Translations under genes and position numbers: made by a program
Assembly (NCBI GenBank): GCA_024220505.1
Contig: JAKZZE010000010.1
Location: forward strand, 1,488,001-1,552,000
Direction: 5' to 3'
From: Rhizopus arrhizus
Lineage: Eukaryota; Mucoromycota; Mucoromycetes; Mucorales; Rhizopodaceae
DNA length: 64,000 bases
Notes under the pieces: generated by a model
The model's input: only the letters and a program-made list of their open reading frames with translations
Database searches by the model: none
What the model was told of the DNA's origin: nothing
Part shown: positions 1 through 8,915 of the stretch, in pieces
How positions within the stretch are numbered: the first letter of the stretch is position 1
Layout of the letters: each line of letters starts with the position of its first letter

Positions 1-2954
1 CGTTAAGTCATGCTGAGGCCCAGCTCGATCAAATGGCCGATTTCTCAGCAAGTACCCTTGCCCTAAGATCTGGTTTACGTTGGCGAGAACACGGTGAACG
101 CTCCAACTCATACTTCTATAAGACGATCAAGACCCGTACTCAAAAACAGACTATCCACGAACTTCTTTCTTCAGAGGGATACTTGGTTCGCTCTCCAAAC
201 CAGCTCAACAATTGCGCCAAACAATTTTACGAGCAGCTATACTTTCCTGACCCAATTGATAATGAGGCGTTGGAGGGACTGCTGACACAGATTCCTCCCT
301 CAACTTGCTTTGATGCAGCTACAAATAATGCTTTAACATCTGAATGGACCGAAGAGGAGGTACTTACGTGCGCTTCTAAAGCACCATCCCACAGCAGTCC
401 GGGCGTGGATGGCATTCCTTACGAGTTGCTACAACTCCTGCTGCAGCACCCTTTCTGTATTCGCTTATTCACGAAAGTACTCAACAGTGCTCTCCAGCAG
501 AGTAAATTTCCCGCTACTTGGCAACAATCAATTGTAATCCTTTTACCAAAAAAAGGAGATCGAAGTCAATTAAAAAAGTGGAGGCCTATCTCTTTGATAT
601 GTGCGGATGCAAAAATCTACACTAGATTGCTAGCAACAAGAGTCAATGACGTCCTGCCTCACCTGATAGACATGCACCAGACGGGATTCATGCCTAAACG
701 TTTCATAGCAGACAATGGGGCTACCACTAGACTCGTAATGGATGTCGCTCAAAGAATGAAGCTCCCTGGTATTGCTTTACTTTTGGATCAAGAGAAAGCT
801 TATGACCGAGTGCATCCTCAGTATTTAAAAGCATGTCTAGATAAATATGGCTTCCCACAACCATTGGTTGTCAGCATCATCTCCCTGTTTTTTGGAACTT
901 CTCTTTGTATAAACGTTAATGGTTTCCTCACGGCACCGATTTCGCAAGATAGAGGCTTACGCCAAGGAGACCCCCTTTCTCCCCTACTTTTCAATTTGGC
1001 AATAGAACCATTGCTACGCTCTATATGGTCCTCTCCACTTATCTCGGGATTTACATTCCTTAGACCGCAATGGCCTAATTTTACCTCTCTGCCAAGATCA
1101 TCGCCACCATTGAAAGCACTAGCCTATGCAGACGATGTCCTAGTCTTCCTTACACAACCTACAGAGTTGCAGACATTACTACATTTAGTATCTCTATACG
1201 GCAAAGCTTCCAACGCTCGTTTGAATCGTAGCAAGACTATGGCTGTCTCCCTTTCAGGGGAAGACCACCATGATTGGAGACAAACGCTCAGTGCTAACGG
1301 GATCACCCAGTGGCATGACAAACGGGCATCTTCAGCTACCATTTATCTTGGATATCCTCTCACAAGCAGTCCTCAACAACTGTCTAGCTATTTAGATAGC
1401 CTTATTGTAAAAATCGAGAAACATGCTACCATCCTATCACAGCGACGGTTGTCCATACTAGGGCGCAGCATGATTGCCAACTCACTCCTCCTTAGTCGTG
1501 TTTGGCATAGTATAAGGGTTTTGTCACCTCCTCAAAATTTCTTTCAGCGGATACGTACGGTGATTATATCATTTTTGAAACAAAAGAACTTTCCGTTTGT
1601 GAAATTCCAAGACTGTCAGCGATCACGTAACGAGGGCGGTATCGCTATACTGGACCCATCGACACAACACTCTGCCTTGCAGTTACGATGGCTTACTCCA
1701 CTGCTCCTCTCATCCGACCAAGCAACCAATCCAGATTTCTTTGCTACCAGCCTCATGAAATACACTCTCTGTGCCTTCTCATTTGCGCCATCACCACTAT
1801 TACCTCTACTATTTCCTGAGCGACGCACCACCGATTTACACAGACTTGGTTGTTTTAACTCATTATTCAACACTTTTGATAAAATAGATTTTGAGATCGA
1901 TTGGACGGCACTGAACGCTGGTATAGCTTCAGAGATCCCCTTGAGCCGTATATGCCCATTACTGCTTACCAACGATCCTTACCACACTTGCAACTATTGG
2001 AAATCAAATTTGGTTAAAGACTTATATAGATTTAGCGCTGTAGATGGAAAGCTTACCCCAATCACCTCCTTTCTATCGAGAAAACAACGTAATCGATCTG
2101 AAACATATTTTGACCTCCTCTCACTAGGTCACGTTAAGGAAGAAAACTTTTTTGCAGCTCTCAGAAGCACGTCTGATCTCTCACTTGGTCTTATTATCTC
2201 CTCTTTGGGTTTCCCACCCCCTGAACCGGAATTTCATTCTCTACTTCGCTCACCTTTACCAGATGGCACACCAATTGAAAACATATCAACAAAATGGTTC
2301 CGTCATATTGACAAGCTGCCACTAGATAGTTTACCTTCTCATTACCCTCGAACCAACAAGTCATCCTGGACACAGTTTTGGCACGCCTCAATTCCGCATC
2401 CAGCACGAACCATTCTTTGGCGACTCTATCATTCCAAGCTGCCCACAAGATCCCGATTGCACAAAATCATGCCAAACACTATTACTGATGACAGATGTAT
2501 GCTGTGTGGCGCAATCGAATCTGATGAACATTTCTTCTGGTCTTGTCCACTTAAACAGCCTATGTGGGATACACTTTCAACTCGTTTCTTAGAACAGACC
2601 CCACGTCTGACTTTTGAAGAAATCTCTCGACCCCACGCAATCTCAGCCATAGTGCGTCCGCAATGGCAACTTGATTCTTTCCAAGTAATCGCCTGTGGTG
2701 TACTGTGCCTCTGGCGAACTCATTGGAAACATATTTTTGATGGATCGCCCTTTTGGCCAAATGAAGCAGCTGCTAGAGCTACTATGCTCCTCCGCAGAAT
2801 GCATCAAGAAAATCTTTATCAGAAAGAATCCCAAGACAATAATCAGATATCACATTAATTTTATACTTTTATTCTATATATTTAAATGTTTTCCTACAGT
2901 GTACGTCTAAAGGCGGCACAAGAATAAACTCCTCATACATAAAAAAAAAAAAAA
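1..2954 (+). mobile_element. LINE (non-LTR retrotransposon), 3' part
   Basis: The left edge of the window lies inside a non-LTR retrotransposon on the plus strand. The coding part (next entry) is followed by about 80 bp of 3' UTR and a run of 14 A at 2941-2954. The end of the UTR reads GCGGCA..GAATAAA.TCCTCATAC before the A-run, and the same tail occurs in the neighbouring SINE. The 5' end, the endonuclease domain and the left target-site duplication lie outside the window. Confidence 0.9.
3..2858 (+). CDS. LINE ORF2: reverse transcriptase with C-terminal zinc-binding domain (5' end outside window)
   Basis: The frame is open from the window edge through the first ATG (base 33) to a TAA, so the ATG is probably internal and the protein starts upstream with the usual AP endonuclease. 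The visible part carries a complete RT domain: a finger region near residues 90-200, the palm motif YADD near residue 366, and the thumb. A C-terminal zf-RVT module (CMLCGAIESDEHFFWSC, about residue 830) is typical of L1-like plant and fungal LINEs. The product would copy element RNA at a nicked target. No stop or frameshift is seen in 952 codons, so the element may be recent. No RNase H domain was recognised. Confidence 0.92.
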   Translation, partial: LSHAEAQLDQMADFSASTLALRSGLRWREHGERSNSYFYKTIKTRTQKQTIHELLSSEGYLVRSPNQLNNCAKQFYEQLYFPDPIDNEALEGLLTQIPPSTCFDAATNNALTSEWTEEEVLTCASKAPSHSSPGVDGIPYELLQLLLQHPFCIRLFTKVLNSALQQSKFPATWQQSIVILLPKKGDRSQLKKWRPISLICADAKIYTRLLATRVNDVLPHLIDMHQTGFMPKRFIADNGATTRLVMDVAQRMKLPGIALLLDQEKAYDRVHPQYLKACLDKYGFPQPLVVSIISLFFGTSLCINVNGFLTAPISQDRGLRQGDPLSPLLFNLAIEPLLRSIWSSPLISGFTFLRPQWPNFTSLPRSSPPLKALAYADDVLVFLTQPTELQTLLHLVSLYGKASNARLNRSKTMAVSLSGEDHHDWRQTLSANGITQWHDKRASSATIYLGYPLTSSPQQLSSYLDSLIVKIEKHATILSQRRLSILGRSMIANSLLLSRVWHSIRVLSPPQNFFQRIRTVIISFLKQKNFPFVKFQDCQRSRNEGGIAILDPSTQHSALQLRWLTPLLLSSDQATNPDFFATSLMKYTLCAFSFAPSPLLPLLFPERRTTDLHRLGCFNSLFNTFDKIDFEIDWTALNAGIASEIPLSRICPLLLTNDPYHTCNYWKSNLVKDLYRFSAVDGKLTPITSFLSRKQRNRSETYFDLLSLGHVKEENFFAALRSTSDLSLGLIISSLGFPPPEPEFHSLLRSPLPDGTPIENISTKWFRHIDKLPLDSLPSHYPRTNKSSWTQFWHASIPHPARTILWRLYHSKLPTRSRLHKIMPNTITDDRCMLCGAIESDEHFFWSCPLKQPMWDTLSTRFLEQTPRLTFEEISRPHAISAIVRPQWQLDSFQVIACGVLCLWRTHWKHIFDGSPFWPNEAAARATMLLRRMHQENLYQKESQDNNQISH

Positions 2955-2955
2955 T

Positions 2956-2969
2956 ATACTATTTTCAGG
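2956..2969 (+). repeat. Target-site duplication, left copy
   Basis: ATACTATTTTCAGG is identical to 3179-3192 and flanks the SINE-like insertion. It also directly follows the LINE poly-A. Confidence 0.75.
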
Positions 2970-3178
2970 GGGGCAAAGGCCCCTAGCGAAGTGGTCAAGT
3001 CCTTTCTGCTGGATTAGTCTCTCGTCTGACAGCACAAGTTCCAATCTCCATGGTCGTTTTCTGTTTGTTTGTTCGTGGGTTTAAGCCCTGTTATTAAAAA
3101 AAAATGTTTCTTATGATGACCAGCTAAAAATGCGGCATCCGAATAAAATCCTCATACAAAAAAAAAAAAAAAAAAAAA
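2970..3178 (+). mobile_element. tRNA-like SINE with LINE-shared 3' tail
   Basis: A stretch of about 209 bp lies between two perfect 14-bp copies of ATACTATTTTCAGG (2956-2969 and 3179-3192), which fits a target-site duplication. It begins with a tRNA-like region: TAGCGAAGTGG at 2984-2994 matches a pol III A box, and AGTTCCAATCT at 3037-3047 resembles a B box with one mismatch at the purine position. The 3' end, GCGGCATCCGAATAAAATCC then TCATAC and about 22 A, closely matches the 3' tail of the LINE just upstream. This is the structure of a SINE mobilised by the LINE's reverse transcriptase. The tRNA of origin (possibly Ser-like) is a guess. Confidence 0.72.
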
Positions 3179-3192
3179 ATACTATTTTCAGG
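3179..3192 (+). repeat. Target-site duplication, right copy
   Basis: This is the second perfect copy of ATACTATTTTCAGG. It overlaps the left arm of a palindromic element (3181-3278), so the SINE landed in or next to that element. Confidence 0.75.
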
Positions 3193-3278
3193 ATTAAATG
3201 TCGCATTCTTACAAAGTTTACAATACAATTTATACATAAAAACGGCAAGTTAATGCGACATTCATTCCTGAAAATAGT
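3181..3278. repeat. 98-bp palindromic (MITE-like) element
   Basis: The left arm 3181-3207 (ACTATTTTCAGG, then AATGTCGCATT) is matched by the reverse complement of 3251-3278 with a few differences, around a loop of about 43 bp. This could be a miniature inverted-repeat element or a transcribed hairpin. No transposase with matching ends is recognised in the window. Confidence 0.6.
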
Positions 3279-3304
3279 GTACGTCACAAATACAGGGTTT
3301 TTTT

Positions 3305-3583
3305 TTGAATGATTTGTATACCCTTACTTCCATTCAGTTAGAAGAATTTCCTTTGGGATCAGGATTTTTTATTCATGTACATTACATTCAAGATTTTTAT
3401 GATCGCGAACTGATACTACAAATAGTACCAAATCGGTCTTGCACTCATTTTGATACATTGATATTAGATGTAAATATATCAGACAGAACACTAAGCGATG
3501 CGTTCCCCTTGTTAAAAGAAACGCCGTTTTTGAAGAGTTTAGGAGGTATAAACATCATAATGAGGGATATGATATTGAATTAA
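3305..3583 (+). pseudogene. Unrecognised coding fragment without ATG
   Basis: A 92-codon open frame whose amino-acid composition looks protein-like, with a hydrophobic/charged alternation. It has no ATG until its last seven codons and starts right after an eight-T run beside the palindromic element. I do not recognise the family. It may be an exon or a relic of a host gene broken by the repeat cluster, or a chance ORF. Confidence 0.25.
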
Positions 3584-3801
3584 AACAAAAAAAAATTAAA
3601 AATTACAGGTGCAATAGAATCCTCAAAGAGATCGAAGAAGCTTGAAAGACAAGAGAATAAAGGACGACAGTGTTAATCATTCTGTAATTGTGCTCAAATA
3701 ATAGGCGCAGCAGTATTCGCAACAGAAAATGGGAGATAGGAGGGGATATAAACAGGAAAGTATTTGCATTTTGCATTTTTATTATACAAAAAAACTTGCA
3801 A

Positions 3802-3914
3802 GAGATGCTTGAGTCAGTAGTCCATTATTTGAATGGAAGAACCTCTCTCGACACCAACCCCTGGGTCTTTATCACCTTTTATAGCTCATAAATGACTCTT
3901 GGACTTGGGTTCTC
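3802..3914 (+). repeat. 113-bp direct repeat, copy 1
   Basis: Starts GAGATGCTTGAGTCAG and ends GGACTTGGGTTCTC. It is identical over 113 bp to 3925-4037, with only 10 bp between the copies. The similar bases just before each copy (CTTGCAA and TTTGCATGAG) suggest the duplicated unit may be slightly longer. Confidence 0.95.
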
Positions 3915-3924
3915 TTTGCATGAG

Positions 3925-4037
3925 GAGATGCTTGAGTCAGTAGTCCATTATTTGAATGGAAGAACCTCTCTCGACACCAACCCCTGGGTCTTTATCACCT
4001 TTTATAGCTCATAAATGACTCTTGGACTTGGGTTCTC
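3925..4037 (+). repeat. 113-bp direct repeat, copy 2
   Basis: Perfect copy of 3802-3914. No divergence was found when read side by side, so the duplication is recent or kept homogeneous. Nothing coding is recognised in the unit. Confidence 0.95.
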
Positions 4038-4546
4038 CTCCGCACAATATTTGTTTTTAATGGAAGTAATACTAATATATTACTATTTTTCTATACAAGG
4101 TCCCAATAATACAAGTGCTTACGTCGCAGTCAGTTACCTTGCCAAACACCTTTCATTATAACTAGTAAAGCGATAACGAGGATAAAGAGAAAGTAGTACA
4201 CCGTAAAGGTAACCCATTCATCTTACTATAGCAAATTTTATAAACTATTATTATAAATCCATGTCCTCTCTAACCATTTATTCATATTGATAAGGCTCAA
4301 GATATTTGTTTGAAGCCACATCAGAAATAATTGTTTTTGCCTGACCATTTTAGCCAATATTTCCATTATTTAGAATTCTGATGCACTTAACAAAGATTGA
4401 TCAAGGGCTTTAAATAAAGAAAACTTTTGCAGTCACCCGCTAATTTCTGTATTTTCAAATGCGAAAGATTGTATTAGACTAAAAGGTATCTTTTGCGCTT
4501 TCCTGGGAGTGGTTTAAAATAGCAGCTCGTAATTTGATGGCTCAGT
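4038..4546. other. Non-coding stretch upstream of transposase relic
   Basis: AT-rich sequence with no recognisable gene. AATTGTTTTTGCC followed by ATTTTAGCCAAT at about 4332-4360 resembles the inverted AATTATTTTTGTC/ATTTTGGCTGG motif at about 5368-5395 downstream of the transposase. These could be the remains of terminal or subterminal repeats, but the match is weak. Confidence 0.3.
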
Positions 4547-5286
4547 TTGTGTAATACAGGGCATGAATGGTTTATGAAATGGAAGGACTCTAACCTTGAT
4601 TTTACAAAGAATTGTGTTTTCATTGATGAGGCTCGATTTCACATTTACATGAGGAATAATTGGGCAAGACCAAAAAAAGGCAGTCCAGCTATTGTAAAAC
4701 GACCAACAACTAGAGCAATAACACATACTATTATCGGTGCTATCCATTCATCTAGTGTTGTTCATGTTGAGATGAAAAAACCTCCTCCCAGAAAAGAAAA
4801 GAAACCAGCGAGTAAAAAGAGAAAGGTTAAGAATGGTGCAAAGAAAAGGGAGACTGAGGTTGATGAAGAGGATCAAATGATAATAAACCAGCAAAAAAAG
4901 GCACAACTACTGCGCATTTCGTTAAATTTATGAATGCGCTTCTTGATATAATGGATCTTGATAAAAATTTAAAGGGAAATTATATTGTAATGGACAACGC
5001 CTCGATCCATAAATCCCAGCCAATGATAAGGAAAATTGAACGTAGAGGCTATAAGGTGATGTATCTCCCTCCGTACTCACCAGAATTAAATGCAATCGAA
5101 CAGTTCTGGGGAGTAGTCAAAGGCAAAATGAAGCGCGATCGATTATTGGCCGAAAAAAATTTATTTGCTAGAATTGCAATGATGTGCTCATCAGCGACCT
5201 CTATAGTTTCTGTAATCACTCAAAGCGTCAGATTATTAAATGTTATAAAAAAACATCATTCTAATACATTTACATATCTTCAATAA
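4547..5286 (+). pseudogene. Tc1/mariner-type DD34E transposase, N-truncated and frameshifted
   Basis: Two overlapping frames (4547-4933 and 4930-5286) together encode the DDE catalytic core. The first Asp is in FIDEARFH, the second in VMDNASIH and the Glu in ELNAIEQFW, with 34 residues between the last two (DD34E); YLPPYSPELN is the typical family signature. The helix-turn-helix half expected upstream is not found. A -1 shift at the A-run 4893-4899 (A AAA AAG) restores continuity, giving KKGTTTAHFVKF before the second frame. The simplest reading is a dead copy with a one-base indel in a homopolymer. Programmed frameshifting is an alternative. Confidence 0.8.
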
Positions 5287-5560
5287 AGGATTATATTTAA
5301 AACGACAAACATTAATGATAAGCTTAAAAGTGCCAAATTTAATTAGCTGTTTCGGACAAGAGTTTCCAGCCAAAATGACAAAAATAATTGAGCTTGTGGC
5401 ATTTATTTTTCAATTTCCGCCGATTATTTTTGCCTTTAGGCCAATCATTTTTGTTTAAACATGGTATTTTATTTATTTATGATCCATTTGAGCGCTAAAA
5501 TATACAACAAATAAGTGTCCGCCCGGACCAGTTCAATCCGTTTGGAAGTGAGTGCTAAGA
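5287..5560. other. Non-coding sequence with several AATTATTTTTG-like motifs
   Basis: Contains repeated motifs ACAAAAATAATT (about 5377), GATTATTTTTGCC (about 5423) and AATCATTTTTGT (about 5444). These may be subterminal repeats of the transposon or of sequence flanking the LINE. No gene seen. Confidence 0.3.
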
Positions 5561-5630
5561 AAAAACCCCTTATGGGAACAAGGGTAAAAAATGAGAAAGG
5601 AAAGTAGGATGCATAGAGAGACGTTTGAAG

Positions 5631-8600
5631 TTAGTTGAATTGTCTCAGCCATTCAATTAGCTTTTGACCATGAGGTGCCTTGCATGGAATGGTTGTATAG
5701 TGTTGTAGTTGATCTAATTCATGGAGGATAGAACATATAACGGGCCATCGCCAGGTCCAGGACAAAGCAATACTAGAGGAAACAAATGCGCGTGTCGGAA
5801 GCATATTCAAAAGGAAAGATATAGGGTCGGCTATTGTTTCAGGCATACAGAGTCGGCGATGCGTATTGAGGCAACTGATGGCGTGTCGTCTTGACAGGTT
5901 ATTGTTGGGATGACGGGGGCAGGGTTTGGGGGCCCCACCCGGTAACCAACCAAGGCGCCAGCGTAGACATCGACTTCTTTCTTCATGAGTCATTGGTAGC
6001 CACAAGATGGGGTCGAGGGTGATTGTTGGTCGACAGCTGGATAGCAGTTTGGAGTTCTTACCTTGGATCTGTTTTTCAAGGTTAGAGTGAAGAAATTTCT
6101 TTTTTATCGCTCTAAAGCCTCGAGCATCTAAGTCGGCTATCGTCGGCGGCATCAATCTCCACAGAGCAGTTTTTGATAGTCGATACCATTGATGACCTCT
6201 TGTGTACTGTATGTGTGGCATTAAGAGATATAGTAGTGTGTCTTCAGGTAAAGATAATGAACGAAAGAGGAATTGGGCTTGCAGGATAGCTATCCTTTCT
6301 TTCATTGTGGGTAACTTAGCCAAATGCAGCATCACCTTGGTGGATGTGTTTCCAGATGCGCCATAGATCTTACGTATGCATTTGTTTTGTGCCTCTTCTA
6401 GAGTTTTCAGCTGAGTGTGATTGAAGCAGTTAATAGCTATGCCGTATTCCATTTGTGGTCGAACTATTTGAGCATAAAATCGAGAGCATAGGAGCTTGGA
6501 GAATCCTGAAGGATTTACCCCAATAGAAGATAGAGCATTCATCGTAGCCATGGCTTTGAGAATATTGCTTTGTACAAGCTTCTCCGGATCAAGTTGACCA
6601 CCTGGTTTGAAAGGTATTCCTAGGTAGTTAAAAGTTGTCGCTTGCGGTATAACTTGGTCATAGATCGCATATTCTATTGTTTGTGGTTGGTTATCCAAGA
6701 TGACACATTTTGAAGGATTCCACCGGTATCCCATTTGCATACTGTGTTCTTCGCATTTTTGTAGTAGGTCAACCATTGTTGAGCTATTGGCTATTAAAAC
6801 CACATCATCCGCATAAAGTAAGCAGTTCAAGAGTGGTGCTAACTGTAATGGCGATGTATCCTCCTTTATGGTTTGAGGGCGTAGGTATACCGGAAGTTGA
6901 TTTATATATACCGAGTAAAGATAGGGCGAGAGGATGGATCCTTGGAGTACTCCAGTCTTTGGATGGAAACGCCTAGAAGTTGCGTTTGAGACAAGTACTT
7001 CTATCTGAACTTCGTCGAACAAGTTGCGTAGAAGACCTAGGAGTGGAGCTGATATACAATGTTGTAATACCTTCCATACATGGTTTCTGTCAACAGTATC
7101 ATAGGCGGATTTTATATCCAGAAAGGCCAGAACGGGTTTGCTATGGTAATGTGAACGCAGTATATGGCATATCTCTGCAAGACAAAGTGCTTGGTCTAAC
7201 GCACCACGGGATTCTCTAAAGCCCCCTTGTGCAATGTCAAGCGAGGGTCCGTCAGTTTGCAAATTATATTGGATGCAACGTTCCAAGATCTTTCTAAAGA
7301 TAGAAGTTAGGCTGATAGGTCGGTAATTACTCGGTTCGTCAGTGGAGCCTTTTTTATATATCGGGACAACTTGAGCAACACGCCAAGATTGTGGAGTATA
7401 AGACCACATCCAACACAAACGGAAGAGCGAAAGAAGAAGCGGTGTCAGTAGATGTTGTATTGGTCGGAGCATTTCATTCCGTAGGTGATCCACACCAGGT
7501 GCTTTCTTTGTTGGTAAGTTTCTAATGGCTTCTTGGATATCCTCTGCAGTAATTGGGCATTCTATCTCAAAGGGTAAAATTGGATTATAAATATTGTTTA
7601 TTTGAACTTCCCTTAGCAATTGTCCCGAAAAAACATTCTCTAGATGTGAAGCCATTATGTCTGCAGCATGCTGAGGGCCTTGTGGTGTAGAGAAAGCTGG
7701 CCGTAGGGTACGATGTTTACGGATACGACTAAGTCTAGAAATAGCTTTTGTGTACTCCCCAATTGCCATCTGATGACAGAACCTACGCCAGTTTTCTCGA
7801 CGTCGTTGATGGATAAGGCGCCTTAGCATTGCACGTGCTTGTTGGTGTTGTAACCAGAAATGGAGTTTATTCAGACCGTATGCTTTACGCCATTTCCTAT
7901 AGTAATATTCTCTAGCCTCGTATGCTTGTCTCATTTCCGCTGTCCAAAAGTCCTTCATTGGGTCGGTTTGTTGGCATATGCGTCCACAAATGCTATCCAG
8001 TGACATATATATTGCTTGGCAAATGTCATCATTTAGCTTTTCAATAAAACCTCTTGCTGACTGTTGATCTTGAGGCTGTAGGTTATTGTTCTCGATAGAC
8101 ATTGATATGTTGTTGGTTGCATTTTGGAAACTTTGGATATATTGATTCCTTGTTTTGGCTTCTTGCAGCTTTGTGAGCCTCCAAGTGATACGTGGTTGTT
8201 GGTTACGGACTTCTGGTAATATGCTGGGATGAAATGAAAAAGATATCATCTTGTGGGCAGAATCCAAAGAAAGATCTTCCCATATTGTTAAGGAAGGGTT
8301 ACATAGCTCAGTATCGCTCATGAAGAAGTCTATGATGCTGCTACCTTGGTGTGCTATAAAGGTGGGTTTTCCATATGCAAGGCGTTGGTTCCATAATATG
8401 AAATTATGTTCTTGCAGCCATCTATATATCATGTTGCCTCTGGGGTTTGTAGAGCTATCTCCAGTATAAGATCCCATTCTTGCATTAAAATCGCCACAGA
8501 GGATGGTATACTTGACATCGGGTGCTGTACGTGGTAAGGAATCCAGGACTTGACTAACAACTTGATTGTTAAGTGAGGGTGGGAGATAAACACAATGAAC

Positions 8601-8915
8601 GAGAGTGTCTGCGATAATGAAGGAGAGTTTGTATTGTGAAACCGACGTGTTGTCGTTCGGTAGGTGATGAACATGATATGGGCAGGTTGGGTTAATAAGG
8701 AGACTGATACCTTGATGTCCCTTAGTGGCTAGGGGCTGTGTTTTGATGCCATATGTGTGAAATTGTTTCCAGTGAGTAGGGTATTTGTTGGGTGGCAAAA
8801 GCCAAGTTTCAGTAATAAGTAGAACCGAGGAAGATTGGGCAAGATGGAGTATTGGTGATATGACCTGTTTTGCTAGGCCTGTGGCATTGAAGAGAGTAAT
8901 AGTGATTGGACTCAT
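5631..8915 (-). CDS. LINE ORF2: AP endonuclease and reverse transcriptase
   Basis: A 1,094-aa ORF with no internal stops. The N-terminal APE-type endonuclease shows the LITETWLLPP, CGDFNARMG and SIIDFFMSD motifs (about residues 33-200); the usual SDH near its end reads SAH. The RT domain (about 470-760) has GVLQGSILSPYLYS and the catalytic YADDVVLI. The C-terminal part has conserved W/R-rich segments seen again in the decayed copy next door. The protein nicks target DNA and primes reverse transcription there. The absence of damage in either ORF makes this copy a candidate for recent or current mobility. Confidence 0.93.
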   Translation of the reverse strand: MSPITITLFNATGLAKQVISPILHLAQSSSVLLITETWLLPPNKYPTHWKQFHTYGIKTQPLATKGHQGISLLINPTCPYHVHHLPNDNTSVSQYKLSFIIADTLVHCVYLPPSLNNQVVSQVLDSLPRTAPDVKYTILCGDFNARMGSYTGDSSTNPRGNMIYRWLQEHNFILWNQRLAYGKPTFIAHQGSSIIDFFMSDTELCNPSLTIWEDLSLDSAHKMISFSFHPSILPEVRNQQPRITWRLTKLQEAKTRNQYIQSFQNATNNISMSIENNNLQPQDQQSARGFIEKLNDDICQAIYMSLDSICGRICQQTDPMKDFWTAEMRQAYEAREYYYRKWRKAYGLNKLHFWLQHQQARAMLRRLIHQRRRENWRRFCHQMAIGEYTKAISRLSRIRKHRTLRPAFSTPQGPQHAADIMASHLENVFSGQLLREVQINNIYNPILPFEIECPITAEDIQEAIRNLPTKKAPGVDHLRNEMLRPIQHLLTPLLLSLFRLCWMWSYTPQSWRVAQVVPIYKKGSTDEPSNYRPISLTSIFRKILERCIQYNLQTDGPSLDIAQGGFRESRGALDQALCLAEICHILRSHYHSKPVLAFLDIKSAYDTVDRNHVWKVLQHCISAPLLGLLRNLFDEVQIEVLVSNATSRRFHPKTGVLQGSILSPYLYSVYINQLPVYLRPQTIKEDTSPLQLAPLLNCLLYADDVVLIANSSTMVDLLQKCEEHSMQMGYRWNPSKCVILDNQPQTIEYAIYDQVIPQATTFNYLGIPFKPGGQLDPEKLVQSNILKAMATMNALSSIGVNPSGFSKLLCSRFYAQIVRPQMEYGIAINCFNHTQLKTLEEAQNKCIRKIYGASGNTSTKVMLHLAKLPTMKERIAILQAQFLFRSLSLPEDTLLYLLMPHIQYTRGHQWYRLSKTALWRLMPPTIADLDARGFRAIKKKFLHSNLEKQIQGKNSKLLSSCRPTITLDPILWLPMTHEERSRCLRWRLGWLPGGAPKPCPRHPNNNLSRRHAISCLNTHRRLCMPETIADPISFLLNMLPTRAFVSSSIALSWTWRWPVICSILHELDQLQHYTTIPCKAPHGQKLIEWLRQFN

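Noticed and set aside
2897..3285. Shared 10-mer AGTGTACGTC in the LINE 3' UTR and beside the palindrome
   Set aside because: Too short to argue for common origin on its own.
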